NCBI GenBank assembly: GCA_014800605.1
Contig: JAAVFS010000066.1
Coordinates: 1 to 43,898, forward strand
Direction of reading: 5' to 3'
Origin: Bacteroidales bacterium
GTDB lineage: Bacteria > Bacteroidota > Bacteroidia > Bacteroidales > Muribaculaceae
Length of the DNA: 43,898 bases
Shown: positions 26,041-35,139 of the stretch, in pieces
Numbering within the stretch: the first letter of the stretch is position 1
Layout of the letters: each line of letters opens with the position of its first letter
Program-made: the position numbers and the translations under genes
Notes under the pieces: generated by a model
The model's input: only the letters and a program-made list of their open reading frames with translations
Databases searched by the model: none
Told to the model about the DNA's origin: nothing

Positions 26041-28362
26041 ATGAAGCGGACACATTGGCTCGTATGGCTCACCATCACTATGGCTCTCCTGGCAGTAGCG
26101 GGATGCAGCTCGTCGCGCCATGTCCCGGCCGGAAGCTATCTGCTCGACAAGGCCACCATCCGCGTAGAGGGAGCCGACGAGGTAAGACCCTCATCGCTCG
26201 ACAACTACCTCCGCCAGCACCCCAATACCAAGGTGCTCGGCTTTGCCAAGCTGCAATTAGGGGTCTACAACATGTCGGGGCGCGACACGACCAAATGGTA
26301 CAACCGCTGGGTGCGCCGCTTAGGAGCACCCCCGGTCATCTACAGCCCGGCGCTGACCGAGCAGTCGGCCCATCAACTCCAGCTGGCGATGATCAACAAG
26401 GGATATACCCACGCCACCGTCACGGTCGACACACTCCTCGACGCGAAAAAACGCAAGGCCCGCGTAGAATACACGGTCAAGGCCGGTAAGCCGCACATAC
26501 TGCGGAGCGTCAATTACTCGATCGCTGACACGACCGTCCGGCGGATCGTCCTGGCTGACTCGGCCTCGATGACCCTCGTCCCGGGCGGATTCTTTGACCG
26601 CGACAACCTCGACAGCGAGCGTCAGCGACTGACCACCCTCCTGCGCAATAACGGCTACTACAGCTTCACGCGCGACTACATCACCTTTGTGGCCGACACG
26701 GCCGTCGGCAGCCAGGCGGTCGACCTCGAGATGATGCTCCGCTCCCCTGCGCCGGGGTCCGACTCCATCGCGGCCACACATCAGCGATACATGATCAATG
26801 ATGTCTACTTCAACACCGCCGCCGAGGCTCCAGCCCGGGAGGCGCGCGACACGGTGGCAACCCGCGGCTACTACGTAATCTACGCCAAAGACCGATATAT
26901 CCGCCCGTCGATTCTGATCGAAAAGTGCTTTCTCAACCCGGGCGACGTCTACTCGGCAGCCAATGTGGACCGCACCTACGAGGGGCTGTCGCAGCTCAGC
27001 ATCCTGAAATTCATCAGCATCAACTTCACCGAGGCAGGTACAGGCCCGGACGGGATGCGCCTGCTGAATGTCGAGATCGGGATGTCGCGCACCCGCACGC
27101 AGACCCTCCAGCTACAGCTCGAGGGTACCAACTCCGAAGGTGACCTTGGTGTGGGAGCCGGGCTGACCTATCAGCATCACAACCTGGCGAAGCACTCCGA
27201 GCTGCTGACCGCAAAGATACACGGCTCCTACGAGTCACTGTCGGGTAACCTCGAGGGGCTCATCAACGACCACTTCACGGAGATAGGGGCCGATGTCAGC
27301 ATCACGTTCCCGAAATTTGAGGCGCCGATCCTGCGCCGCAGCTTCCGCCAGAAAGTCAAAGCGTCGACGGAATTCAATGTGTCATTCAATCATCAGGAGC
27401 GCCCGGAATATACCCGCATCATAGCCGGCGCGGGCATGAAATACAAGTGGGCAGACCGCGCCAACACGCGCCGTCGCACATTCGACCTGATCGACGTCAA
27501 TTTCGTCTATCTCCCCCGAAGCACCATCGACTTCATCAACACCATCGCGCCGACTAACCCCCTGCTGCGCTACAGCTATGAGGACCACTTCATCATGCGC
27601 ATGGGCTACTCCTACTATAAGACCAATCGGCGGGCTATCGCGCCGATGCCGGGGCGAACCAACACGTCGCTGAGAGACATCTACAATTTCCGCTATCAGG
27701 TGGAGATGGCCGGCAACCTGCTCTACCTCATCTCCAAAGCTACCGACATGAAGCGCCACGAGGGTGCCTACAAGATATTCGGTATCCAGTATGCGCAGTA
27801 TCTCAAGGGGTCAGCCTCCTACACCTACAATCACTTCTTCAACACCCGCACGTCGATAGCGTTTCACGCCGACGGCGGAATAGCATTCCCCTATGGCAAC
27901 TCGTCGATGGTCCCCTTCGAGAAGCGATTCTATGCCGGAGGAGCCAACGGCGTCAGAGGCTGGAGCGTCCGCACGCTCGGCCCGGGTGCCTATGACTCAC
28001 ACAACTCGGTGACCGACTTCATCAATCAGTGTGGCGACATCTCGCTCTACTTGAGCATGGAGTATCGCGCCAAGCTGTTCTGGCGCTTCGAGGGGGCGCT
28101 GTTTGTCGATGCCGGAAACATCTGGACCATACGCAACTACGAGACGCAGCCACATGGCGTCTTCACATGGGACCGCTTCTACCGCCAGATAGCCCTGGCC
28201 TACGGAGGCGGCATCCGCGTCGACTTCACCTACTTCCTGCTCCGCCTCGACCTGGGCATGAAAGCCCACAACCCGGCTATCGGCCAGGAGCCGTGGCCAC
28301 TCGTACATCCGCGCTGGAGCCGCGACGCCTCGTTTCACTTCTCGGTGGGCTACCCGTTCTGA
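26041..28362 (+). CDS. BamA/TamA-family outer-membrane protein with N-terminal lipobox (TamL-like)
   Basis: Start trimmed to MKRTHWLVWLTITMALLAVAGCSSSRHVP; POTRA-like repeats; C-terminal FYAGGANGVRGWSVRTLGPG and barrel ending HFSVGYPF. Confidence 0.87.
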   Translation: MKRTHWLVWLTITMALLAVAGCSSSRHVPAGSYLLDKATIRVEGADEVRPSSLDNYLRQHPNTKVLGFAKLQLGVYNMSGRDTTKWYNRWVRRLGAPPVIYSPALTEQSAHQLQLAMINKGYTHATVTVDTLLDAKKRKARVEYTVKAGKPHILRSVNYSIADTTVRRIVLADSASMTLVPGGFFDRDNLDSERQRLTTLLRNNGYYSFTRDYITFVADTAVGSQAVDLEMMLRSPAPGSDSIAATHQRYMINDVYFNTAAEAPAREARDTVATRGYYVIYAKDRYIRPSILIEKCFLNPGDVYSAANVDRTYEGLSQLSILKFISINFTEAGTGPDGMRLLNVEIGMSRTRTQTLQLQLEGTNSEGDLGVGAGLTYQHHNLAKHSELLTAKIHGSYESLSGNLEGLINDHFTEIGADVSITFPKFEAPILRRSFRQKVKASTEFNVSFNHQERPEYTRIIAGAGMKYKWADRANTRRRTFDLIDVNFVYLPRSTIDFINTIAPTNPLLRYSYEDHFIMRMGYSYYKTNRRAIAPMPGRTNTSLRDIYNFRYQVEMAGNLLYLISKATDMKRHEGAYKIFGIQYAQYLKGSASYTYNHFFNTRTSIAFHADGGIAFPYGNSSMVPFEKRFYAGGANGVRGWSVRTLGPGAYDSHNSVTDFINQCGDISLYLSMEYRAKLFWRFEGALFVDAGNIWTIRNYETQPHGVFTWDRFYRQIALAYGGGIRVDFTYFLLRLDLGMKAHNPAIGQEPWPLVHPRWSRDASFHFSVGYPF

Positions 28363-28395
28363 CACAATCACTTTCAACCTACAATATTTCTGACA

Positions 28396-28869
28396 ATGAA
28401 GACACTGACTCTCACGACTACTATCACCGAAGCTACATACGATGAGCTCGACCCGACCGACCGCCGCCTGGTCGACCTCGCACGCGAAGCTACCTACAGG
28501 AGCTACGCCCCCTACAGCCATTTCTGCGTCGGCGCAGCCATCCTGCTCGATAACGGTGAAATCATCGAAGGCTCCAATCAGGAGAATGTAGCCTATCCGT
28601 CGGGCACATGCGCCGAGCGCTCAGCCTGCTACTACGCCGGTGCCCGCTATCCCGAAGCGCGATTCCGCACGATAGCTATCGCGGCACGTGGCACGGATGG
28701 CAAATTCACCACGGATGCCACCGCTCCCTGCGGCGCATGCCGCCAGGCGCTTCTCGAATATGAGACACTGGCCGGAGCACCCGTCAGAGTGCTCCTCGCC
28801 GCTGCTGACAAAGTGCTGATACTGCCATCAGTAACATCACTTCTGCCGCTCGCATTCTCCGAATTCTGA
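28396..28869 (+). CDS. cdd: Cytidine deaminase
   Basis: 157 aa; AYAPYS-like SYAPYSHFCVGAAIL, GSNQENVAYPSGTCAERSA, APCGACRQ zinc site. Confidence 0.93.
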   Translation: MKTLTLTTTITEATYDELDPTDRRLVDLAREATYRSYAPYSHFCVGAAILLDNGEIIEGSNQENVAYPSGTCAERSACYYAGARYPEARFRTIAIAARGTDGKFTTDATAPCGACRQALLEYETLAGAPVRVLLAAADKVLILPSVTSLLPLAFSEF

Positions 28870-28951
28870 CCGCACAGGTCGCCAAAAACAGCGACCGGGA
28901 GATACAAAAACAGTTAATTGCATAATATACATTAATTTTTAAAAAAATTTG

Positions 28952-28982
28952 TTTGTAGATTATCAACAAATAACTACCTTTG
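28952..28982 (+). promoter_or_regulatory. Consensus Bacteroidota promoter TTTG-N19-TACCTTTG
   Basis: tttg at 28952-28955, tacctttg at 28975-28982, spacer 19 nt; upstream of the ATG at 29024. Confidence 0.8.
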
Positions 28983-29023
28983 CACCCAAATCAGAACAAC
29001 TAACCAATTTAATCACAACCAAA

Positions 29024-29287
29024 ATGAAAAAATTACTTTATTCTGTAGCTATCGTAGCTGCTTGCGCATTCGCTTCTTGCGGCAGCAAGGAAGCTAAAGC
29101 AACCGAAGAAGTTCCCGCAACCGAAAACACCGAAGTAGTTGACACAACTGCTTGCACAAACGAAGAGTGCAAAAACGACAGCACAAAATGCTGCACCGAA
29201 GGCGAAGCTTGCGTAAACGAAGAGTGCAAAAACGACAGCACTTGCACAGCAGCAGCTTGCCAGACAGAAGAAGCTAAGGCTGAATAA
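29024..29287 (+). CDS. Small Cys-rich lipoprotein with internal repeat
   Basis: MKKLLYSVAIVAACAFASCGSKEAK lipoprotein signal; CTNEECKNDSTKCCTEGEACVNEECKNDSTCTAAACQ. Confidence 0.8.
   Translation: MKKLLYSVAIVAACAFASCGSKEAKATEEVPATENTEVVDTTACTNEECKNDSTKCCTEGEACVNEECKNDSTCTAAACQTEEAKAE
29158..29241 (+). repeat. Two perfect 27-bp direct repeats within the Cys-rich lipoprotein gene
   Basis: aaacgaagagtgcaaaaacgacagcac at 29158-29184 and 29215-29241, 57 bp apart (in frame). Confidence 0.9.
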
Positions 29288-29315
29288 TTTCTGACTGAAT
29301 ATTACATCTCATAGA

Positions 29316-29348
29316 GTGCCGGTGTCAAAAGTCTTTTGACACCGGCAC
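29316..29348 (+). terminator. Terminator hairpin
   Basis: gtgccggtgtcaaaag-t-cttttgacaccggcac perfect inverted repeat followed by T-rich sequence. Confidence 0.75.
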
Positions 29349-29443
29349 TTCTTATATATGTATCATTGCCTATCCCGGCATAAACTTTTCGGCGGCAGGA
29401 GTCATTATATTAATATATGTATGACCTTTAAAACTGAAACACT

Positions 29444-30088
29444 ATGAGCAAGACATTATACTGGGGCTACATCGATCGCGAGGGCGAGATGGTGGTAGAG
29501 CCCGGATTTGACGATGCCGGCGACTTCCACGAAGGGCTGGCAATGGTAAAAGTGGACTGGCGTCGCGGATTTATCGACCGCGAGGGCAACTATGCTATCG
29601 AACCGCAATTTCAGGCCGCTGGCGACTTTGTCGAAGGACTGGCCCGCGTCATGGACGACGACCGATGGGGCTATATCGACCAGGAAGGTAAATACATAAT
29701 CGAGCCGCAATTCGAGCAGGCCGACGACTTCCACGAGGGGCTGGCGCGCGTCAAGAGCGGCGATGAGTGGATCTTCGTGGACCGCACCGGGATGAAGGTG
29801 GGCGACGCACCCGAGAAAGCCGAGACTGAGCGATGGGCCAACGATGCAGCTCTGTCGCCTTCACTCGCAGGGGATGAATATGGCTATGCCGACCGCGAAG
29901 GAATCATGGTGATCGAGCCGAAATATTGCGAAGCGGGTCCCTTCCGCGAGGGGCTGGCCAGAGTCAAGCAGACGGCCAACGGCAAGTGGGGCTACATCAC
30001 CGAGGAGGGCAAATATGCCTTCAAGGACAAGTTCAAGCAGGCCGGAGACTTCAGCGAAGGCCGTGCGCGCGTGCTCGTCGAGGAGTAG
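29444..30088 (+). CDS. WG repeat-containing protein
   Basis: Repeated WGYIDxEGxxxIEPxFxxAxDFxEGLARV units. Confidence 0.93.
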   Translation: MSKTLYWGYIDREGEMVVEPGFDDAGDFHEGLAMVKVDWRRGFIDREGNYAIEPQFQAAGDFVEGLARVMDDDRWGYIDQEGKYIIEPQFEQADDFHEGLARVKSGDEWIFVDRTGMKVGDAPEKAETERWANDAALSPSLAGDEYGYADREGIMVIEPKYCEAGPFREGLARVKQTANGKWGYITEEGKYAFKDKFKQAGDFSEGRARVLVEE

Positions 30089-30111
30089 GAGTCGGTGATA
30101 GATATACGAAA

Positions 30112-30148
30112 GAAGGTGCCTCAAAGCTACTGAGCTTGAGACACCTTC
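30112..30148. terminator. Hairpin between convergent WG-repeat and pnp genes
   Basis: gaaggtgcctcaaagct...agcttgagacaccttc inverted repeat followed by tctttattt. Confidence 0.7.
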
Positions 30149-30176
30149 TCTTTATTTCAAGCGGTCGGGGCGCCTA

Positions 30177-32432
30177 TTATTCTTCAGGAGCTGACTCGCG
30201 GCGGGGCTGACGGTCGCCACCTTCGCGACGTCCGCCCTCACGACGGGGACGGTCGCCATCACGGCGGGGACGATCACCTTCGCGACGGGGCTGACGCTCA
30301 CGACGCTGGGGCTCTACGTAGCCTTCGGGCTTGGGCTGGAGGGCACGCATTGAGAGGCGGTATTTACCTGTCTTCTTGTCAATCTCGATGAGCTTGACTT
30401 CAACGGTATCGCCTTCCTTGAGGCCTGATGCCTCCATGTTTTCGAGGCGTTCCCATGAGATCTCTGAGATGTGGAGGAGACCGTCACGGTTGGGCATGAA
30501 CTCTACGAATGCACCGAAATCGAGGATAGAGCGGACCTTGCCGGTGTAGACTTTGCCCTCTTCGGGGAGCTGCACGATAGCGTTGATCATCTCGAGAGCC
30601 TTGTCGATAGAAGCCTTGTTGGCAGCTGCGACTTCGATATGACCGCCCTCCTCTACTTCGTCGATAGAGACGGTGGCGCCACTGGCTTCCTGGATACCCT
30701 GGATGACCTTTCCGCCCGGGCCGATTACAGCGCCGATAAGCTCTTTGGGGATGAGCATTGAGACGATGCGGGGAACATTGGGCTTATAGTCTTCGCGGGG
30801 AGCGGGGATAGTCTGCTCGATGATGTCGAGGATATGGAGACGGCCGTCGCGTGCCTGATTGAGGGCGCGCTCAAGTATCTCGTAGCTGAGGCCATCGACC
30901 TTGATATCCATCTGAGTGGCTGTGATACCATTGCGTGTACCGGTCACCTTGAAGTCCATGTCGCCGAGGTGGTCTTCGTCGCCGAGAATGTCGGAGAGGA
31001 CTGCATACTTCTCTCCGTCGGAGATGAGACCCATAGCGATACCGCTGACGGGGCGCTTCATCTTGACACCTGCGTCGAGCAGCGAGAGTGTACCGGCGCA
31101 GACGGTAGCCATAGAAGATGAGCCGTTAGACTCGAGGATATCGCTGACGATACGGCATACATAGGGGAAGTCATCGGGGAACATACGCTTGAGAGCGCGA
31201 TGGGCGAGGTTGCCGTGACCCACTTCGCGACGGCCTACGCCGCGGGGTGCGCGTGCTTCGCCGGTAGAGAAGGGAGGGAAGTTGTAGTGCAGGAGGAAGC
31301 GCTCGCGACCCTGATTGAGCACGTCGTCGAGGATCTTCTCATCGAGCTTGGTGCCGAGGGTTACGGTAGCAAGGCTCTGGGTCTCGCCGCGGGTGAAGAC
31401 GGCTGATCCGTGAGGGCCGGGGATATAGTCGGTCTCGCACCAGATGGGGCGGATCTCATTGGTCTTACGGCCATCGAGACGTACGCCTTCGTCGAGCACG
31501 CAGCGACGCATTGCTTCTTTCTCTACGTCGTGGTAGTAGCGCTTGACAAGGGGCGCCTTTTCGTCACGCTCCTCTTCGGGGAGTGACTCGATATATTCCT
31601 TGCAGATGGCGTCGAATGACTCCTGGCGCCAGTGCTTGTCGGCAGAACCGGCCTTAGCGACGGCGTAAGCTTTGTCGTAGCACTTTTCGCGAACGTCCTT
31701 GCGGAGCTCTTCGTCATTGACTTCGTGGCAGTATTCGCGCTTGACTGTAGCACCGGCAGCCTCGGCGAGCTCGAGCTGAGCCTGACACTGCACCTTGATA
31801 GCTTCGTGAGCTACGCGGAGTGCTTCGAGAAGGTCAGCCTCGCTGACTTCGTTCATCTCGCCTTCGACCATCATGATGTTGTCGTAGGTAGCGCCTACCA
31901 TGAGCTCCATGTCAGCACGCTCACACTGTTCGAAAGTGGGGTTGATGACAAACTTGCCGTCAACGCGTGCCACGCGCACCTCGGAGATGGGGCCATTGAA
32001 AGGTATATCGCTGACTGCCATAGCTGCAGAGGCAGCGAGGCCGGCCAGAGCATCGGGCATGTCTTCGCCATCGGCAGAGTACATTGTTACCTGTACGATG
32101 GTGTCGGCATGATAGTTGTCAGGGAAGAGGGGACGAAGCGCACGGTCAACGAGACGTGAAGTCAGGATCTCGTAGTCGCTTGCACGGCCTTCGCGACGGG
32201 TAAAGCCGCCGGGGAAGCGTCCGTTGGAGGAGAATTTTTCTTTGTACTCGACTGTCAGAGGCATGAAGTCAACACCCTCGCCGGCTTCCTTAGCGGAGCA
32301 GACAGTAGCGAGAAGCATGGTGTTGCCCATGCGGAGTTCTACCGCTCCATCGGCTTGCTTGGCTAACTTGCCGGTCTCGAGAGTGATCTCACGACCGTCG
32401 GGCAGCGCGATGGTTTTTTTGATTGGATTCAT
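30177..32432 (-). CDS. pnp: Polyribonucleotide nucleotidyltransferase
   Basis: 751 aa; RNase PH repeats, KH ([21 protein letters not shown]) and S1 ([30 protein letters not shown]) domains; Arg-rich C-terminal tail. Confidence 0.97.
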   Translation of the reverse strand: MNPIKKTIALPDGREITLETGKLAKQADGAVELRMGNTMLLATVCSAKEAGEGVDFMPLTVEYKEKFSSNGRFPGGFTRREGRASDYEILTSRLVDRALRPLFPDNYHADTIVQVTMYSADGEDMPDALAGLAASAAMAVSDIPFNGPISEVRVARVDGKFVINPTFEQCERADMELMVGATYDNIMMVEGEMNEVSEADLLEALRVAHEAIKVQCQAQLELAEAAGATVKREYCHEVNDEELRKDVREKCYDKAYAVAKAGSADKHWRQESFDAICKEYIESLPEEERDEKAPLVKRYYHDVEKEAMRRCVLDEGVRLDGRKTNEIRPIWCETDYIPGPHGSAVFTRGETQSLATVTLGTKLDEKILDDVLNQGRERFLLHYNFPPFSTGEARAPRGVGRREVGHGNLAHRALKRMFPDDFPYVCRIVSDILESNGSSSMATVCAGTLSLLDAGVKMKRPVSGIAMGLISDGEKYAVLSDILGDEDHLGDMDFKVTGTRNGITATQMDIKVDGLSYEILERALNQARDGRLHILDIIEQTIPAPREDYKPNVPRIVSMLIPKELIGAVIGPGGKVIQGIQEASGATVSIDEVEEGGHIEVAAANKASIDKALEMINAIVQLPEEGKVYTGKVRSILDFGAFVEFMPNRDGLLHISEISWERLENMEASGLKEGDTVEVKLIEIDKKTGKYRLSMRALQPKPEGYVEPQRRERQPRREGDRPRRDGDRPRREGGRREGGDRQPRRESAPEE

Positions 32433-32474
32433 AAAAATGTGATTATATAATTTCTTGTAACGTCTAAATTAGCG

Positions 32475-32482
32475 CAAAGATA
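32475..32482 (-). promoter_or_regulatory. -7 element TATCTTTG upstream of pnp
   Basis: Plus-strand caaagata, about 42 nt upstream of the pnp start. Confidence 0.6.
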
Positions 32483-32586
32483 AGTAATATTTCTGTAATA
32501 TAATAATGTCACTTCAATTATTGTAGAGACAAAATGTAACCCGCAATAAATGTTAACATCAGGCGCGAAATGTCTGCACTTTTCAC

Positions 32587-32594
32587 TACCTTTG
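32587..32594 (+). promoter_or_regulatory. -7 element TACCTTTG upstream of cysE
   Basis: TAnnTTTG match 27 nt before the ATG at 32622. Confidence 0.55.
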
Positions 32595-32621
32595 CACTAC
32601 AATATTTTCATCAAACAATTG

Positions 32622-33530
32622 ATGCTCATGGAAAGCATTGATAATCACGGCACTAATTCTATACAGGCCGCTCTCGACGGGCTGTCGAAGCCTCCGTGTG
32701 CCATGCCGCGCCGCCATCACGCCCCTCTGCTGTCGCAGGATGAGGTCAGGGAGATAATCGATCTTTGCCGGTCGATGCTCTTCCCGGGCTACTTCGGTCC
32801 GGCTGATGTCAACTACGAAAACCTGTATTTCCGCATCGGTGTGGCTCTCGACGAGCTGCGCGAGAAGCTTGAGCGCCAGGTCACAGCGGCACTATGCTAT
32901 CTGGTCGACAATGTGACTATCGGCGAGCTGTCGGCCCTGCGCCACAAGAGCTCGATCATCGTCGACAACTTCATAGGCTCGCTGACCGAGATCCGCCGCA
33001 CTCTGATGACCGATGTGTCGGCCATCTATGCCGGCGACCCGGCCGCCGACTCCGAAGCCGAAATAATTATCTGCTATCCCGGCGTCAAGGCCATCATAAA
33101 CTACCGCATCGCCCACAGACTGCTGGAGCTGGGGGTGCCTGTCATCCCGCGCCTGATCTCCGAGCAAGCTCACTCCGAGACCGGTGTCGACATACATCCG
33201 GCCGCCTCGATCGGCCACAGCTTTATGATCGACCACGGCACGGGCATCGTCATCGGCGCAACTGCCATCATAGGCCATCACTGCCGCCTCTATCAGGGTG
33301 TAACCCTCGGAGCCCGCAGCTTCGCCAAGGATGATAGCGGCAACATCATCAAGGGAGAGCCGCGCCACCCCATCCTTGGCAACAACGTCACTATCTACTC
33401 CAGCTCGACAATCCTGGGCCGAATCACCATCGGCGATGACGCTGTCATCGGAGGCAACCTGTGGGTCACTCGCGACGTGGCTCCGGGCGAACGCCTTGTG
33501 CAGCAATCGGCCGTCAACAATCGCAAATAA
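32622..33530 (+). CDS. cysE: Serine O-acetyltransferase
   Basis: Start trimmed to MLMESIDNHG downstream of the promoter; left-handed beta-helix: GVDIHPAASIGHSFMIDHGTGIVIGATAIIGHHCRLYQGVTLGA. Confidence 0.9.
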   Translation: MLMESIDNHGTNSIQAALDGLSKPPCAMPRRHHAPLLSQDEVREIIDLCRSMLFPGYFGPADVNYENLYFRIGVALDELREKLERQVTAALCYLVDNVTIGELSALRHKSSIIVDNFIGSLTEIRRTLMTDVSAIYAGDPAADSEAEIIICYPGVKAIINYRIAHRLLELGVPVIPRLISEQAHSETGVDIHPAASIGHSFMIDHGTGIVIGATAIIGHHCRLYQGVTLGARSFAKDDSGNIIKGEPRHPILGNNVTIYSSSTILGRITIGDDAVIGGNLWVTRDVAPGERLVQQSAVNNRK

Positions 33531-33553
33531 TATAATAACACATATATACATCT

Positions 33554-35116
33554 ATGTCACAGCAATTTGAAATGGTAGCAAAGACCTTCAGCGGACTCGA
33601 AGATGTCCTCGCCGAAGAGCTTCGCAACCTCGGAGCGCTCAATGTAGAGCCCGGCAAGCGTATGGTATCGTTTGAAGGTGACCTGGCTATGCTTTACAAG
33701 TCCAACCTCTGCTGCCGCACAGCACTGCGCATCCTCAAACCCATATACAAGTTTATCGCAACCGATCCCGACACGCTCTATCAGATGACGAAGGAGTATG
33801 ACTGGGGCTCAATCCTATCGCCAGACAAGACCTTCGCCATCGACACCGTCACCTATAGCGACGAGTTCACCCACTCACGCTTCGTGACCTATCGCGTCAA
33901 GGACGCCATCGTCGACTGGTTTACCGACCGACTCGGCGAGGGTAAGCGCCCCGGAGTGCGCCTTCAGGATGCTGATGTGATGATCAATGTGCATATCGCC
34001 GGCGACCGTGTCTCTCTCTCGCTCGACTCCTCAGGCGAGTCGCTCCACCGCCGTGGCTGGCGTGTAGCCCAGACAGAGGCTCCTATAAATGAGGTACTTG
34101 CAGCCGGCATCATCCTCAAGAGCGGATGGCGCGGCGACAAGCCCTTTGTCGACCCGATGTGCGGCTCAGGGACATTCCTGATCGAAGCCGCTCTGATCGC
34201 TGCAAACATCAATCCCGGCATCTACCGCAAGGGATTCGCTTTCGAGCAGTGGCCCGACTTCGACCGCGACCTCTACGACTCGATCTACAATGACGACTCT
34301 GCCGAGCGTACCCCTACCCACCCCATCATCGGCGCAGACATGTCGCCCAAGGCGCTGGCTATCGCCACAGAGAATGTCAAGAACTCCGGCATGTCGCGCT
34401 ACATCGACCTGCAGCTCAAGCCGCTGTCACAGTGGACCGAAGCTCCCAAAGACGGCGTGATGGTCACCAACCCGCCCTATGGCGAGCGCATCAGCGTGGC
34501 CGACATGGAGGGCCTCTATGAGCTGATCGGTAATAAGCTCAAGAATGTGTTCACCGGCTACCACGCCTGGATCATATCAAGCAACATCGAGCTGTTCAAC
34601 GCCATACACCTCTCCCCCTCTGCCAAATACCCGATGCTCAACGGCTCGCTCGAATGTGAGCTCCGCGAGTATATCATCTTTGAAGGTGACTATAAGAGCT
34701 ATCGCGCTCAGGGCAATAAACTCCACCGCGGCGACGAGCGCCCCGACAGTGACAAGGCTCCACGCAGCCGCCTGACCGATACCGAATGGAAGCGCGACGC
34801 GCGACGCAAAGGATTCGGAGGCAAGGATGGCCGCAGCGCCGACCGCGATGACCGAAAGGACTTCAAGCGCAGCTACGACCGTCCCGGCAAGGATCACAAG
34901 CCGTTCGGCGACCGCAAACCCTTCGGCGACCGCAAGCCATTCGCACCCCGCCGCGACAATGACGCCCGCCCCGATGCCGCCGACAGCGAAAATCCGCTCT
35001 TCGCACGCCGCAATCCCAAGGCGCTCTCGATGCTCCAGGGCAAGGCTCCATCACTCCCGCCCACAGAAGGCCCGCTGATGCGTCCGCGCCGAGGCTGGAA
35101 AAAGAAATCTGAATAA
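33554..35116 (+). CDS. THUMP-domain class I SAM-dependent 23S rRNA methyltransferase (RlmL-like) with Arg/Lys-rich tail
   Basis: 520 aa; MVAKTFSGLEDVLAEELRNLGA, KPFVDPMCGSGTFLIEAAL, VMVTNPPYGERI; tail GKDHKPFGDRKPFGDRKPFAPRR. Confidence 0.92.
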   Translation: MSQQFEMVAKTFSGLEDVLAEELRNLGALNVEPGKRMVSFEGDLAMLYKSNLCCRTALRILKPIYKFIATDPDTLYQMTKEYDWGSILSPDKTFAIDTVTYSDEFTHSRFVTYRVKDAIVDWFTDRLGEGKRPGVRLQDADVMINVHIAGDRVSLSLDSSGESLHRRGWRVAQTEAPINEVLAAGIILKSGWRGDKPFVDPMCGSGTFLIEAALIAANINPGIYRKGFAFEQWPDFDRDLYDSIYNDDSAERTPTHPIIGADMSPKALAIATENVKNSGMSRYIDLQLKPLSQWTEAPKDGVMVTNPPYGERISVADMEGLYELIGNKLKNVFTGYHAWIISSNIELFNAIHLSPSAKYPMLNGSLECELREYIIFEGDYKSYRAQGNKLHRGDERPDSDKAPRSRLTDTEWKRDARRKGFGGKDGRSADRDDRKDFKRSYDRPGKDHKPFGDRKPFGDRKPFAPRRDNDARPDAADSENPLFARRNPKALSMLQGKAPSLPPTEGPLMRPRRGWKKKSE

Positions 35117-35139
35117 TAACTCCATTTATCTCCCTGAAT

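Noticed and set aside
29457-30080. Repeated DNA in 29444-30088 as a CRISPR or tandem array
   Set aside because: The periodicity is the protein-level WG repeat; DNA copies are divergent with no spacer structure.
30190-30320. Repetitive gacgg/cgcgac tract as a non-coding repeat array
   Set aside because: It encodes the Arg-rich C-terminal tail of PNPase in frame.
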